Shown: positions 13,909 through 25,145 of the stretch, piece by piece
Layout: every line of letters begins with the position of its first letter
Position numbering within the stretch: position 1 is the stretch's first letter
Source of the DNA: Chytridium lagenaria
Lineage: Eukaryota > Chytridiomycota > Chytridiomycetes > Chytridiales > Chytridiaceae
Length of the DNA stretch: 48,710 nt
Assembly: GCA_025449115.1 (NCBI GenBank)
Contig: JAHLKC010000207.1
Location: forward strand, 1-48,710
Direction of reading: 5' to 3'
The notes under the pieces: model-generated
Seen by the model: only the letters and a program-made list of their open reading frames with translations
Told to the model about the DNA's origin: nothing
Database searches by the model: none
Made by a program: the position numbers and the translations under genes

Positions 13909-15287
13909 TTACTTGCCAAATTTTGACTTGATCCAATTTGTGGCTTGAGAAAATCTACCTTTCTTGTGGTGGTCATATATGTTAGCAGCCGCACCATACG
14001 CATCACTCGCCGCCTTCACGATATTTCCAGTTTGGCTCTCCCCGACTACAGCCTTCGTGGCGTCTGCGGCAGCACCCGCAAAACCCGAGGCGATCTCACC
14101 AGCCGCACGCTTTTTACTAATGGCGGAATACGCTTTAGCTCCAGCCGACGCAATACCAGTGCCTATCCTAGCCACCTGGGCAGCAACACTAGAACCAGCC
14201 ACACCAAGTACTTTGACAGCGTTGTCAAGGCCCTTGGTGACTCGCTCGCGGGTCAAGACTCTCTTGAGAAATGGTGTTTTGTCGGCTTCAGGGGTGCCAC
14301 CACGGCTCCTGATCTCCTTCCTGACCTTGACCCTGTGAAGTTTGTTTGCGGCGGAACCTATAAGCGAAGCGCCAGCTGAGGCAACCCCCGCGATACTAGC
14401 GCCAACCGCAGCAATTGGGGCGAGAAGACCTATAGGAGCGGCGACGGATCCAACAGTCCCTAAAGCCGAAGAAGCCGCATTGGCAATTCGACCAACTTTC
14501 TGAGCCGTGCTTTCTTTCTTGTTCAAAAGCCCTCCTGCTCTGGCTACCCCCTTGGCGGTTTTCTGCAATTTCTCAAGTCTACTCTTCTTTGCAACATTTG
14601 CAACATGCTTGTTTGCAAAGCTCTGAGCTGCGGCCGTGGCCTTCCTTTTCGCTGTTGAAGTCTGGACTGTCGCCCCAACTTTCTTGGCAGCTCTCTGTGT
14701 CCCAGCTTTCTTGCTTGCGGTGGCTCTCTTCTGAGCATTCTTTTTGGCAGCGACGCCTCGGGCTGGGTTTTTTATTGTACGGGAACGACGGACAAGCCTC
14801 GGGACGAGCTTCGGGACGATCTCTTGGCGGCGACGTTAGTCGCGTCGAGTTCGTCGCTGGCCAGCTCATTGGTTGCCAGATCTTCCGTGGCGAGTTCGTC
14901 AACATCAAGTTTATCAGATGTGACTTCGTTGACGTCAGCTTTGTTGGATGGTGAGTTCAACAGTATCAGTATTGTCAAGCAAGATTATGAAGAATCACTG
15001 CCAAGCTCTTGGGGGTCGATGGCATCAATGTCGAAGATGTCAAGTTCATCAGCATTGAGTTCCTCTCCACCAAAGGAGCTGGCGTCAAGGTCGTTGGCGT
15101 CGAAATCATATCCATTGAGCCTGCCAACTCCAATCTCTCCAGCTTGAAAAGAGTCTTTGGAAGACATGAGGGCGGCAGCTTCAGACCGGATGGTGAGGGA
15201 CTCATGATTGACTTCTGGCAACGGTGCGGAGGATACGGGACTGAGGGCCCATAAGGCGATGGAGGCGATGACTACTGGGAGTCTCAT
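13909..15287 (-). CDS. secreted protein with acidic pro-region and cationic Ala/Lys-rich body
   Basis: Not a family I recognise. The start at 15287 gives a classical signal peptide, MRLPVVIASIALWALSPVSS, with cleavage expected before AP. An acidic region of Asp/Glu-Leu repeats follows (DFDANDLDASSF, DELDIFDIDA, then KLDVDELATEDLATNELASD) between about 15150 and 14840. From about 14800 the charge flips: RRSRTIKNPARGVAAKKNAQ and about 90 more residues rich in Lys, Ala, Arg and Thr, like a histone H1 tail. Near 14550-13909 a Gly/Ala-rich, membrane-active-looking segment (VAAPIGLLAPIAAVGASIAG) alternates with Lys/Arg clusters and ends ATNWIKSKFGK. Frame shifts near 15000, 14940 and 14820 need bridging. 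A secreted polycation kept soluble by an acidic propiece is inference: it could be an antimicrobial, a wall-binding protein or a host-directed effector. Confidence 0.6.
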
Positions 15288-15771
15288 TAAGAAGGCAGCG
15301 TGGCCGTGTGAAAGGGAGGGAATGAGGAAGAAGAAAATGAACTTGATGCCGCAACAATGCTGTTGGTACATACATATGTGTTTAGAGAGGTACGTGTAGA
15401 AAATGTCTCTTCTTACGAAAGGAATTTACGGTTTCCCTGTATTCATTCCCCGCTCGACTGCTCGTATGGCTAGGTATTGTTAAGGCCACCGTTGGTTATG
15501 GCAGCGCATTGTGTCTTTGGGTCATGATTTAAGTTCCAAAGCAAAACAATAAAGAGATCTTTTACGGTGGCAGCAGTTTGCAACAAAAAACATAGACACG
15601 CAGGGAGAAAGAAAAGGTAAAGCAACTAGCGCGCAGTGATGTCGACACGACACCAAAAAAAGAAATAAAAAATCCAGATGTAAAAACAGATGCGGCAGTT
15701 TCAAAGAGCAACGCTTAGAAAAGCAATACTAGCCAACGCTTTAAATCGTAATTCTCACATCCCAAGCACTT
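15288..15771. other. intergenic region
   Basis: Upstream of the secreted-protein gene and downstream of the next minus-strand gene. No coding content recognised. It should carry the promoter of the secreted protein. Confidence 0.5.
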
Positions 15772-17732
15772 TCAGCAAAACTCATTGTAAGCAGTTGCGT
15801 CTTCTTCCATCTCCTCCTCCTCACTCAGCCAATCGAGATGCACCGAGGTGAATGGATTTCTCCATTCTTGCAAGCTTCCACAATCACACAAGCATAAGCA
15901 TCCTCCAGCCATTCTTCCCAAGTCGAATTAACGGGTTCAAAATTTCCAATGAACAGCTGCATGCCAGGGTTCTGTGTCAACCAGGACTCCTCAAAGCCAA
16001 TGGGGGGAGGTGGGTCAGGGTCGCCTTCACAGTAAAGCGGGGAAAGCTTTGCGTCAAGACATTTGAATATGTTGTTATGGTGAATATGAAACGAGTATTC
16101 AAAACCACGGTTTTTCCAATATTGCTCTTGTCCTCTATTGCACGAGGATCAAGGCTGAAGTTTCGGTGAAGAAGTGAATTTGAACAAAAAGATAGAGACG
16201 TGGTGAGCTTCATAGTTTCAATCCACAAAAAATCTGTTCACAAAGAAACCCAAAAAGAGGCACTTAACTGTTGCTGGATCTTTTCATGAATACGAATCAA
16301 AAGCTCTACGATATCATACAACCGCCAAAATTTTCCGTAAGGAATCTTGACCACTTGGTAATCAGATAACTCAGATTGCTTCTGCACCGTCCGTCCCAGC
16401 GACTTCAAAGTTAGATCCCCGTCAACAATCTTAGTAAAGCCCGAAGTCCCATCTTCATCATCAGATAAACCCAGCTGTCCCGGTTTTTTGCCTCCCAAGT
16501 CAGAAGCTTCGCAAGACCCTTTGCTGTTTCAATGACGCGACCGCGATAGACGCGGGATGCTTCTGCCATTGGATCTGCGACAGCAAATCCACGTTGAACG
16601 TATTTAAAGAGACGAAACTCGTAGCTCGCAGATCGGCGGGTCATATCTACGAGATTGTAGCGACGGGTGAGAGCTCGAAGTGCGCGTGGAAGGGCGAAAA
16701 CATTCATTCCATTGTATCCAACGCAGCAACTATCGATATCAGAACTGTTTTTGAATTTTTTTAGGGGATGAAACTTAAGTAACATATATTACCCATAAGA
16801 ACCTCGGCTGGGGATCGATATAACCGAAAAATGATTTGAATTTGACGGCGAGGATATTGACCCACGATGGAAAGGGTTCGCAAAGTTCGAACTAAAAGAA
16901 GATCGTGCTCTACGTGTCAGATAAAAGAAAGATGAAAGATAAGCAAATGAGTCACATTGTAGACAAAATGTGTCAACGTGGAGCCTACCAAGCAGAAAAC
17001 GAATGTTGGGATCTAAGTTCACGTCATCCGCATCAAAATCCATATTCCCGTTGACAGCCGTCGCTATGGCCTTGTAAATCTCAATAACCTTCCTCCTTAC
17101 GTCTTCCAACGGCAGGCCATATATAAAAACCATCAACATCGGAGTTCGCATATTCCCCCGACTTGTTCCAGAGACGGCTGAAGAGCTGCTAGAACGCTAC
17201 CACCTCCCACAAAAACATTATCAAAGTTGACGTATTGGAACATGCCATGTGTAAAAGAATTCCAGTTACGTTTAAAATCCGCAAGCGACGACACCGTTGT
17301 TGGACCTCTTTTACAGACATCCAATGCCGATTTAAACGTAAAAAACAATCCGTTTTCTTCCGTCGGCACACGCACCCTCTCCCACGCCAATCCATCGAAC
17401 TCAAACACATTCTGCAGCATATAGTATGGATCCTGCAATTCAGCTCCAACGTTGTTGGAAGCAAAGTCCTTGCGAGCCCGCAACTCGGCATCATCCAGAT
17501 GCCTATCTACCTGCCACAAGGTGGCGTATTCAGGAGGAGGAGCGCCATGCTGAATGACTTTGGAAATAGCGCTGTAATTGAGCTTTGCAAAGAACGGGGC
17601 GCATTCCGGGTTGACCTCCCAACAGTCGAGATACTGGCTTCGGTGCTCATTCGTTGAATAAATGATGTCATGGCTCATGGCCCTGAGGCAGAGCGTTGCT
17701 AAGGTCTTCACACGACAGCCTGGTGATGGCAT
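15772..17732 (-). CDS. fungal ankyrin-type protein with nucleotidyltransferase-like core
   Basis: Matches a large fungal family usually annotated only as ankyrin-repeat or hypothetical. The start at 17732 leads to YLDCWEVNPECAPFFAKLNY, then DNVFVGGGSVLAAL near 17200 and, after one base correction, ANSDVDVFIYGLPLEDVRR near 17140. GGGS followed by S-D-x-D resembles the active-site loop of pol-beta-type nucleotidyltransferases; that reading is mine. Further exons give QYPRRQIQIIFRLYRSPAEV, then DIDSCCVGYNGMNVFALPRA, RRSASYEFRLFKYVQRGF and LSDYQVVKIPYGKFW. The last exon holds FIGNFEPVNSTWEEWLEDAY and an acidic tail ending at 15772. Introns lie near 16970-16900 and 16795-16746, and in 16260-16150. 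Shifts occur near 17165, 17130, 16500 and 15855. No ankyrin repeats are visible in this copy. Confidence 0.7.
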
Positions 17733-18446
17733 TGATTTTTAATAACCTTCAACGACTTTTTTAACAAGATTATTGAGAAAGTCTAAGTTCAACTTTTACT
17801 GTGCCCCCTATTTCTTAGTTTGACAATTCATTCTTCACCAATATCCACCCTTGAGGGTCCGTCCAATCCCCTTGTAATCCCAAACCCCTCATCCGCAGTC
17901 GTATTGACGACGGACAATGGCCTCTCCTTTGTGGGGGAATGTTCGTGTCTGTGGGGGGTCGTGGGATTTTTGACGAGGTTTGGGACGCGTCATGACGCGT
18001 TGATACTTGCATGGCTTAATGGGCCTATGACGTTACACGACGTGTGATGAGCGTGACGCGCCGCGCGATGGGATCTATTCAGTGAATAGGGTCAATTTTA
18101 GTTACCTTGTGGTTGTGTTTGTACCTGTGTGGTAGGATGGCGGACTTAGTGGAGGGACGCGTCAATTGTGGTGGGAACAGACGCGTCGTCGCTCATTTTC
18201 TTGTATATATTTAGCGCGTTTTGTGTTTTACGCGTTTTTCTCCTTATTTTCTTTGTTTTCTGGTTTTTCTCTCACCCTATAGCGCATTTACGCGTTGCGG
18301 AGAGGCAGAGCGCCGTCTTTTCTTCTTACCTATAACGCGCTTACGGGTTTTTGTGTCTGGAAGGAGGTCTGTAAAGAATTATATTATTCAAATGGCCAAT
18401 GGCTCATTGTTGGATTTATGCGTCATGGGTTTTTCTAGCTCAACCC
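17733..18446. other. intergenic region with palindrome cluster
   Basis: Upstream flank of the ankyrin-type gene and start of the repeat-rich compartment. Short frames on both strands near 17815-18047 have no recognisable content. Confidence 0.5.
17985..18295. promoter_or_regulatory. cluster of six ACGCGT sites
   Basis: ACGCGT starts at 17985, 17995, 18157, 18181, 18230 and 18290, three of them inside the 8-bp palindrome GACGCGTC. Four more lie at 19021, 19254, 19423 and 19433. ACGCGT is the MluI cell-cycle box bound by MBF in other fungi. A regulatory role here is inference; the sites could also be part of a repeat. Confidence 0.45.
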
Positions 18447-19016
18447 AAGGCAAAGAGTTTATTGAATAAAATCAAGTGAATATTTTATGGGCCCCAAAAC
18501 CCTAAGTCGGAATCAAACGAATTTATTCTAAGTTCATCTCAACACTCATAAGGATATTTTACCTAAGCCCGTCGAGTTCCGAATCCCATGTTGGCGGGTA
18601 TATTTACTTATATCCCATGTTGAGGCGTAATCATCAATTGCTTTTTTCGAAGTATTACTGTTGCAAAAAAAGAAAGAAGATAAAAGTTACTGACTATAAA
18701 GATGATGTAGACAAAAGAGGAGAACTTACTATTGAAATAGTTGTATACTGATCCTATGAATATCCACATCACTTCTTGATTTGGGAACACTCCTTCTTGA
18801 TTCGGTAACATTCCCCTCCCCATTAACCAACGTCACCAACAGATTCTTTGTAGTCCCATTCACACAGCAATAGCATTATAAAACCCGAATTTTGTGATTA
18901 GGTGAACTTGAATAAACTCTTTGAATATCAACTTTAAACTCTTAACGTGTATTTCGCGTTATTACTTTTACAGAGTTACAGTACCATACATTTTATTCAA
19001 TAAAACACTTTGCCTT
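18447..19016. mobile_element. MITE-like non-autonomous element with 26-bp inverted ends
   Basis: The left end AAGGCAAAGAGTTTATTGAA (18447 on) is matched in reverse complement by the right end ending at 19016 (TTCAATAAAACACTTTGCCT). The inverted repeat covers about 26 bp with a small mismatch near the middle. The 570-bp interior is AT-rich and non-coding. A TTTTTCTA-like word lies close to both ends and may be a target duplication, but not directly abutting on the left. No transposase is present. Confidence 0.5.
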
Positions 19017-19562
19017 TTCTACGCGTTCTTAAAGTGAAACGCTTCCCCTAGCGGCAGACGCCGCTTCCTCACGCTTCTGATTCTTTCAAGACTCGTGAAC
19101 CAATAAATTCTGTAACAAAAGCAGTCAACCTGCCGCAACAGAAAGTAAGCCATATGCGGCATCAACATTGCATATACAAACAGGCTTCAGAGAATAAAAG
19201 GGAATTAAACTAAAACAAAGATAAACAAGAAATAAATAAATCAAACCAACCAAACGCGTCAGAAACAAAACATAATTCATGCAACGTGTAACAGTCGTGA
19301 TTGGCGGATAAACAAGATAACGAAAAAGATGTAAACTAAACTTGACATTAAAGAGTGGAAAACAACTAAAAGAAAAAACTGTCTGACTAGAAATGAAGAG
19401 GAGATGATACTGAATCTCCACGACGCGTCCCAACGCGTCTATCCATCACAGAATAATAAGGGGGCTGCATCAAGAAAGCCATGACACGTAAAATCTAACA
19501 TTTTGTAGAATCAAAACGTTTTTTTTTGTTTTTTTTTCTTTTTTTTTTTTTTTGGCCTTTTA

Positions 19563-19645
19563 CTATTTTTGGGAGAGGAACTGAAATACAAATTTGGTAT
19601 CCTTGAGAACCATATGTGGCATACAATGAGTAGGGGGAAAATATT
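19563..19645. repeat. dispersed repeat, copy 1
   Basis: About 80 bp containing GAGGAACTGAAA, TATCCTTGAGA and ATGTGGCATAC, closely matching 25146-25228. Both copies are preceded by a T-rich tract. Mobile origin is likely but no termini are visible. Confidence 0.7.
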
Positions 19646-20100
19646 GGATGGGTGGTGGGTCCTTTTGAATATGATCACCCCCAAAAGATTAACCATTTTG
19701 GAAATGATCTCACCAAAATGATCAACCGCTTCATTGTCCATTCCCAATTGGGGCCCCTATTGCCATCTAAATCTGTCTTGTCTTGTTCCTTGAATTTGTC
19801 GGTGTGCCCATCTGTCTTGTCTCACTCCTCAAGTCTGTTGCTGACGCTTCAAATGATGGGGAGTGGAAGTGGTGGACATGGCTGATAGACAGAAAATGGT
19901 CAAAGTAGTTTGACAGGTTTGGTCCTCAAACATTTCAAGTCAGCATTGTATATCATGGTTGGGAAAGTACAAAAGCCTTTGACAATCTCTTGGTTGAGTA
20001 AACTTTGTTAGCTTTGCTTTAGACAAAACATTAACATCATCAAAGGTAAAACACGTACAATTGTGGCTATTGTATCTGCGCTTGGATAAATACCAAGGTC

Positions 20101-20136
20101 AAAACCGACGACAACTAAAAAAATTTCGTCGGTTTT
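20101..20136. other. perfect 11-bp inverted repeat (hairpin)
   Basis: AAAACCGACGA at 20101-20111 is followed after 14 nt by its exact reverse complement TCGTCGGTTTT at 20126-20136. Related AAAACCG words precede GC-rich palindromic blocks elsewhere in the window. Confidence 0.85.
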
Positions 20137-20270
20137 CATGACAGTATCGTAAACATACGGCCGTTTACGGTTATCAAAATACATTACGAATATAGTTTCA
20201 TCAATGGTTTGACAAAAAAGGCAGTAATTAGCCGGAAGCATTAGTAATTTTTTGTTGCACAAAAATTATA

Positions 20271-20925
20271 TCGTACACCGGCCATTTGCGGCTGTATACT
20301 GTTTGTTCTGTTTTCAGCATGAAACTACTTCTGCGCTCGAATGCATTAAATGGTGAGGGTTACACCTAATCACTCCAATCTTTGCCATGGCATAGCTCTG
20401 CCAATCTCTAGCAGCATAGCAAAAGATGAACCTTGTATCTTTTGACTGACAGCCACCTGTCAACATGGTCCAGCAAGCAAATCCTGTTTTAAAATGTTAG
20501 ACAGAAATTAAAGGCCGCAAACGGCCGTAGACTGTCGTAGACGGAAATCCTATCTGTAAAATTATAACCGCATTTGGCCGTCTACGGTTGTATACTGTTT
20601 CTTCTGCTATCGGCATGAAACTACTTTTGCGCTCAAATGCATTAAATGGTTCTGGATGCCACCTAATCACTCCAATCTTTGCCATGGCATAGCTCTGCCA
20701 ATCTCCAGCAGCATAGCAAAAGATGAATCTTGTATCTTTCAACTGACAGCCACCTGTCAACATGGTCCAGCAAGCAAATCCTGTTTTAAAATGTTGCACC
20801 GAATTTAAAGGCCGCAAATCACCGTACACGGCCGTAGACGGCAATGCTGCTTGTGACATTTGGCCGTCTTACGGTTGTATACTGTTCCTTCTGCTATCAG
20901 CATGAATTTTTCTTCTGCGTGTGAT
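20271..20925. repeat. tandem repeat, about 290-bp unit, 2.2 copies
   Basis: The word TATACTGTT recurs at about 20295, 20591 and 20879. Each unit has a GC-rich border (GGCCG...TACGG and GGCCGTAGAC) and a longer body with ATCACTCCAATCTTTGCCAT and GCAAATCCTGTTTTAAAATG. On the minus strand both bodies keep the same open frame of about 40 codons with GFACWTMLTGGCQ, FIFCYAA and DWQSYAMAKIGVIR, so the body may derive from a coding sequence. Confidence 0.85.
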
Positions 20926-23221
20926 CTTCTCTTGACCCATCCCTCCCTGCCTAGCTTCGACTAGGGGTAGGGGAGAAAAGTAAAGGAGTTGCTCCAGCAG
21001 AGCAAGTCCACAGAGCACCTAAAGGATGGATGTACTCCGCCGTCTAAGTGATGTTAGTTGTTCTTTTGGCTGTGTGTGGTAGTTTTCGCGAGTTCTATTA
21101 AATAAAAGGGAGATGGGAACGGTTTTAGTATCTTCATTATCGACTTACCTTGCTTCTAAACCAATATCAGCAACAGATCGTCTCCTGGCAATCGGGGAGG
21201 GTTGAAAGCCTCCTTGCCTTCCTGCTATGGCACCTTTTGGAACGTGAAGATCTCGTTGCCTCACGAGCTGGCACGGGTAACCTCACTCATCACCTGCCTG
21301 CAGCGTCGATCACCGGCTTGGGGACCATCAGAGGTGGAATGTAGCCAACCAAGCCTAAGCTAAAGGACACTGACAATGAGGAGGACCCTTGGACTCCCAT
21401 TGCAGCCTTCTCCTTCAAACAGCTGGGTTGCGGCTTCACCAGGTGGCAGGGGGTAGAGGGGTGGGCTGCCATCCAAGAAGGAGTGAAGGGAGATCACGGC
21501 GAGGCCACGCGCGTGAGATAGAGGATGGGGAATCAACTCAATATCAACTACTTAATTCAACAGGTACAAATTAAATCAAGAAATCTCTCATATTAAAGTA
21601 GTACACAAAATACAAATAAATAATAAACACAACATAGCACACACACATAAACGGCACATATGCGCGCCACCTCCTTCAATAAAGATATAACGGAACTCAA
21701 CGGACTTAGGCAAAATGTCCTTATGAGCCATAGGCCATGTGAATAATGTAATTCTTCACATTCTCCCGTTTTTAAGAAAAGACTTGCGTAAGAAAAGTCT
21801 AACTTAGTTGTCAGAAGTATAAAGAACTATCTGTAAATATATCAGAACTTGCATTATCGCAAGTCTATAAGGCCAAGTATTGGCAAGAGTTATATAATTG
21901 GTACCACCTAGCATGTCTATAACTAAAGGTACTTCGAAGTTATTATCAGGATAATCGGGTTATATCCCATAGGTAAAAACCGTAGACAAGTATAACCTTT
22001 CTACTAATTTCCGATGTACGTAGGGCCCGTACGGGCCCGTACGGGTACTTGTATTTCATTATTTTCTATTATCAAATGACTTTTGAGCCGTACGGCTCCG
22101 GACGGACGGTTGTTAATTTTGCACCCTTCCCCCATGTTGGCCATACAGTTTCTGCATGACTGTTAATCCGTACATTTATATTGTATAATAACAGATTTAT
22201 TTACGAAGTGGCAAGTTAATATTTGCTTTATTTGAGGCATTGTACATCATTGGATCATGAGCGTGTTGCTATAGAATGTTTAATATGAATACAACTGATA
22301 GGCTTCATTAGTTATGTATTTTGTTAGGCATGCCAGCGGTCAACAACCGCTCCAAACTCTACCTGCACTTTTTTTGCCATCACATAGATTTAACATCGAT
22401 CTGCGCTCTTAGCATATCTATTTTTTGCTTTGTTACCAAGGATTATAGGATTTCAAACTTAGGATTTCTTTATTAATAAATTTGAGATTAGAGCCGGGTG
22501 AGTATTCCCAAAAATTAAGCCGTACGTCCCGGCCGTGCCCCCGGCCGTGCCGTATGGTCATTAAAGTCAAAGTAATTTCAATTTCAATTACGTTTATAAG
22601 CTTATCATTCATTCTAATGCGAGATAAGTCATTAATATAACCTACACCGCTTTTCATTTATTCTCATATACAGATGTCAATATTCACGGAATCGTCCAGA
22701 ATCACGAGGGTTAGGATAAAGTTAGGGTTATACAGACATTATGGTTGGAGGGTTATGCCTTTGTTTATAGTCACCTATTTTAACTAAATAATATCATCTT
22801 CATGCATTAAAATATCTTTCTCTATAAATGCTTTTAATAAGGTCACTAACATCTTGTCTATACCTTCTTTCATAGAGGTATATAGCTGCAGAGAGGGTTT
22901 GAACCTCTACTGAAGCAATAACTCAAACAGGATTGAGAAGGTGGTCATGCCGCAGAAGACGGGAACTGCACAGTAGAGGGCTTAAACCTTTTCCTGCTCT
23001 ATAATAATGGTGAAGGAGTTGACATAATGCAAAGGGAGGAAGGGGATGACGGAAGGAAGGAGGAGATGAAAGCGGTAAAGGAGTTGTGGTGATAGGAAGG
23101 GAGAGAGTAAGGTAGGTTGCCGCAGAGGGTAGGATGGATTTGCTGGCCATAAAACAATTAATAGAAAGTCACAATTAAAGAAAAATCACTAATTAAATTG
23201 GAATCACTGTCCCAAATCAAA
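20926..23221. other. AT-rich repeat-compartment DNA with GC-rich palindromic blocks
   Basis: No gene recognised. Short GC-rich palindromic blocks occur at 22017-22054 (GGGCCCGTACGGGCCCGTAC), 22083-22110 (GAGCCGTACGGCTCCGGACG) and 22518-22558 (CCGGCCGTGCCCCCGGCCGT). A purine-rich stretch lies at 22930-23120. Confidence 0.6.
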
Positions 23222-23747
23222 TAATGAAAAAATTACTAATCAAATTTTTACCACCGGTCTCAAATCATTTAATTTCGAGAAAATACTTGAACATCGACTT
23301 GAGAAGCTAGAGAAAATGGTTGAACAGCTTGAACATCGGGATGAGTCTGAGAAAATGCTTAAACTTGAGAAGCTAGAGAAAATGGTTGAACAGCTTGAAC
23401 ATCGGGATGAGTCCGAGAAAATGCTTAAACTTGAGAAGCTAGAGAAAATGGTTGAACAGCTTGAACATCGGGATGAGAAGTTCGCGCTCGAGAAAATGCT
23501 TGAACATCGACTTGAGAAGCTAGAGAAAACAATGGAGGAACCGTTCTCTAACGATTCAGAACCCATGGAAACAAACCAACTTTCTCAGAACTCGCGGCAA
23601 ACTTCATCCTCCGGGAAGCTCTTGGTCGGCATCTATAGGGAGGCTTGGGAAAAGGAGCGGAAGAAAAGCTCAAAGGAAGGGACAGGATTGAATTCTAAGG
23701 GTTCAAGTGCACCAGATTTTACCAGCGCATCACCGCTCAGGATTTAA
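23222..23747 (+). CDS. coiled-coil protein with 22-residue repeats, unrecognised
   Basis: An open + frame runs from about 23222 to a stop at 23747. Its core is built of 22-residue units of the type KMVEQLEHRDESEKMLKLEK, about 2.7 copies, flanked by shorter related units (EKILEHRLEKLEK and EKMLEHRLEKLEK). Leu/Met spacing and charge pairs predict a long coiled coil; 22 residues is two hendecads rather than heptads. A Ser-rich C-terminal part has YREAWEKERKKSSKEG. The start is unclear: the first in-frame ATG is at 23316, but the coil begins earlier, so an upstream exon or start may be missing. Function and host gene unknown. Confidence 0.45.
23311..23508. repeat. 66-bp tandem repeat encoding the coiled coil
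   Basis: AGAAAATGGTTGAACAGCTT recurs at 23311, 23377 and 23443, an exact 66-bp period that keeps the frame. Copies are nearly identical at DNA level (one T/C change near 23350), so the expansion is recent. Confidence 0.9.
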
Positions 23748-24510
23748 CAACAGGCTTCTGGGGATGTTGTATTTGATGATGCTGAAACCTGTGGGGGAGT
23801 TACAAAGCGGGGGGTTGATGATGGGAATCCACCTCCCTTTTCTTCGTCAGCCGCGTTGAATTTGATGGTATCTGCCACACAACCAAATTATCTATATGAA
23901 GCTCTTTGCGCAGCGCGTCGGAATTAGAACAAAAGTTTCCATTGCAAGCATTTCTTTTGAGGCTGTATAGTGTTAAATAATTTGGGGAAGCGACATCATC
24001 AACCACATTTGGAGCCATCACTTTACTCATATGTTGTAAAAACGAAACCTTCCGTAGGTTATTAGAATATTCAGTTAAAACGATTTTCTGTTAGAACTGG
24101 AAAAGAACTGGTATATATTATAATTACGTCAGATAGATATGGGACGCAACTGAAGAAATTGGCAGATTGTGTGAGCTGCAAGTTGCATAAGGTGATCATG
24201 AAGGCTGCAGAGGCAGAAGTACTGGGGGAGCCTTCAGAGGAATGTTAGCAAGACCAAGGAATTGTGAGATATCTTTTTGTCGTCATTTTTACGATTTTTG
24301 ATGCTAGGGACGTGAGAATATTGTCCTGCTTGCAAGTACCACTGACGCCACAGCAGGGGTTGCAATATCTCTACAATTTGTGGTTACTCCCCGTTGCTTT
24401 CGAGCTTGAGAGTCTTCGGATATGGAACGGAGACCTAACAGATGGTATGATTGAGCCTGGAGATCCTGAAATGCGATGACAAAGATAACGCTGTAAAGAG
24501 GCGCGCCGGG

Positions 24511-24977
24511 TTACTCTATCCAGCTTTGGCGAGTTGGAGATTCCCAAAACCTGTCTTTAACATTCAAACTTGAGTCTGAGGCTTTTCTATCACCCTGTAG
24601 GTTCCCTTCACTGTGACTATGAACAACTTCCCCAGATGAAGCTTGTTGAGGTTCCGTTGCAGCGCTTCCTGGAAGAGCGATGATGAGAGGACTGATCATT
24701 CGCAATATAGGGCGGTCACAACGTAATGCAACGTCTCCTGGCGGGATATTGGATCCATTGATGCTGGCAATCAAAGGCCTGCCTGATGATGCATACAAAG
24801 ATGATGCTGTTCCATCTTTTGTTACTTCTACACCAGCATTATCAGAGTCTATATCACTTACAATTGAAGTATGGTTGCCTAAACGTGATGCAGATTAACC
24901 TTAAAGCGGTGTACCTCAATAGACCCAGATTCTTTGTTTGTTGTAGACCCAGGGCTTTCAGATGCTTCCAATGACAT
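24511..24977 (-). CDS. hypothetical Ser/Glu-rich protein or remnant
   Basis: A minus-strand frame starts MSLEASESPGSTTNKESG at 24977 and, after one frame change near 24895, continues with SIVSDIDSDNAGVEV, RPLIASINGSNIPPGDVALR and RMISPLIIALPGS to a stop at 24511. Base composition and lack of repeats look protein-like. I do not recognise a domain. It lies between the coiled-coil ORF and a recombinase relic, so it may belong to a decayed mobile element. Confidence 0.3.
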
Positions 24978-25145
24978 CTTAGCAATTGAGGGGGATTAGA
25001 TTTGTAAACTTAAAGGTGATCATTTCCATCTTGAAGTCACCCGACAACACAACTCAAGTCCTTTTCTCTCCAAATCTATTACTTATAACATCATGGTTCA
25101 GGAGTCTTGTAATTGTTAATTTTTTGCTTAGTTTCTGCCCAATTT

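Larger units (their letters stand above)
19017..20270. other. AT-rich intergenic DNA
   Basis: No gene supported. It contains an impure poly-T tract (19519-19553), scattered ACGCGT sites and the dispersed repeat listed separately. Short ORFs have no domain content. Confidence 0.5.

Noticed and set aside
21052..21562. Possible solo LTR (TGTTAGTTG ... ATTCAACA)
   Set aside because: Ends look LTR-like, but the flanking five bases do not match and no second copy is in the window.
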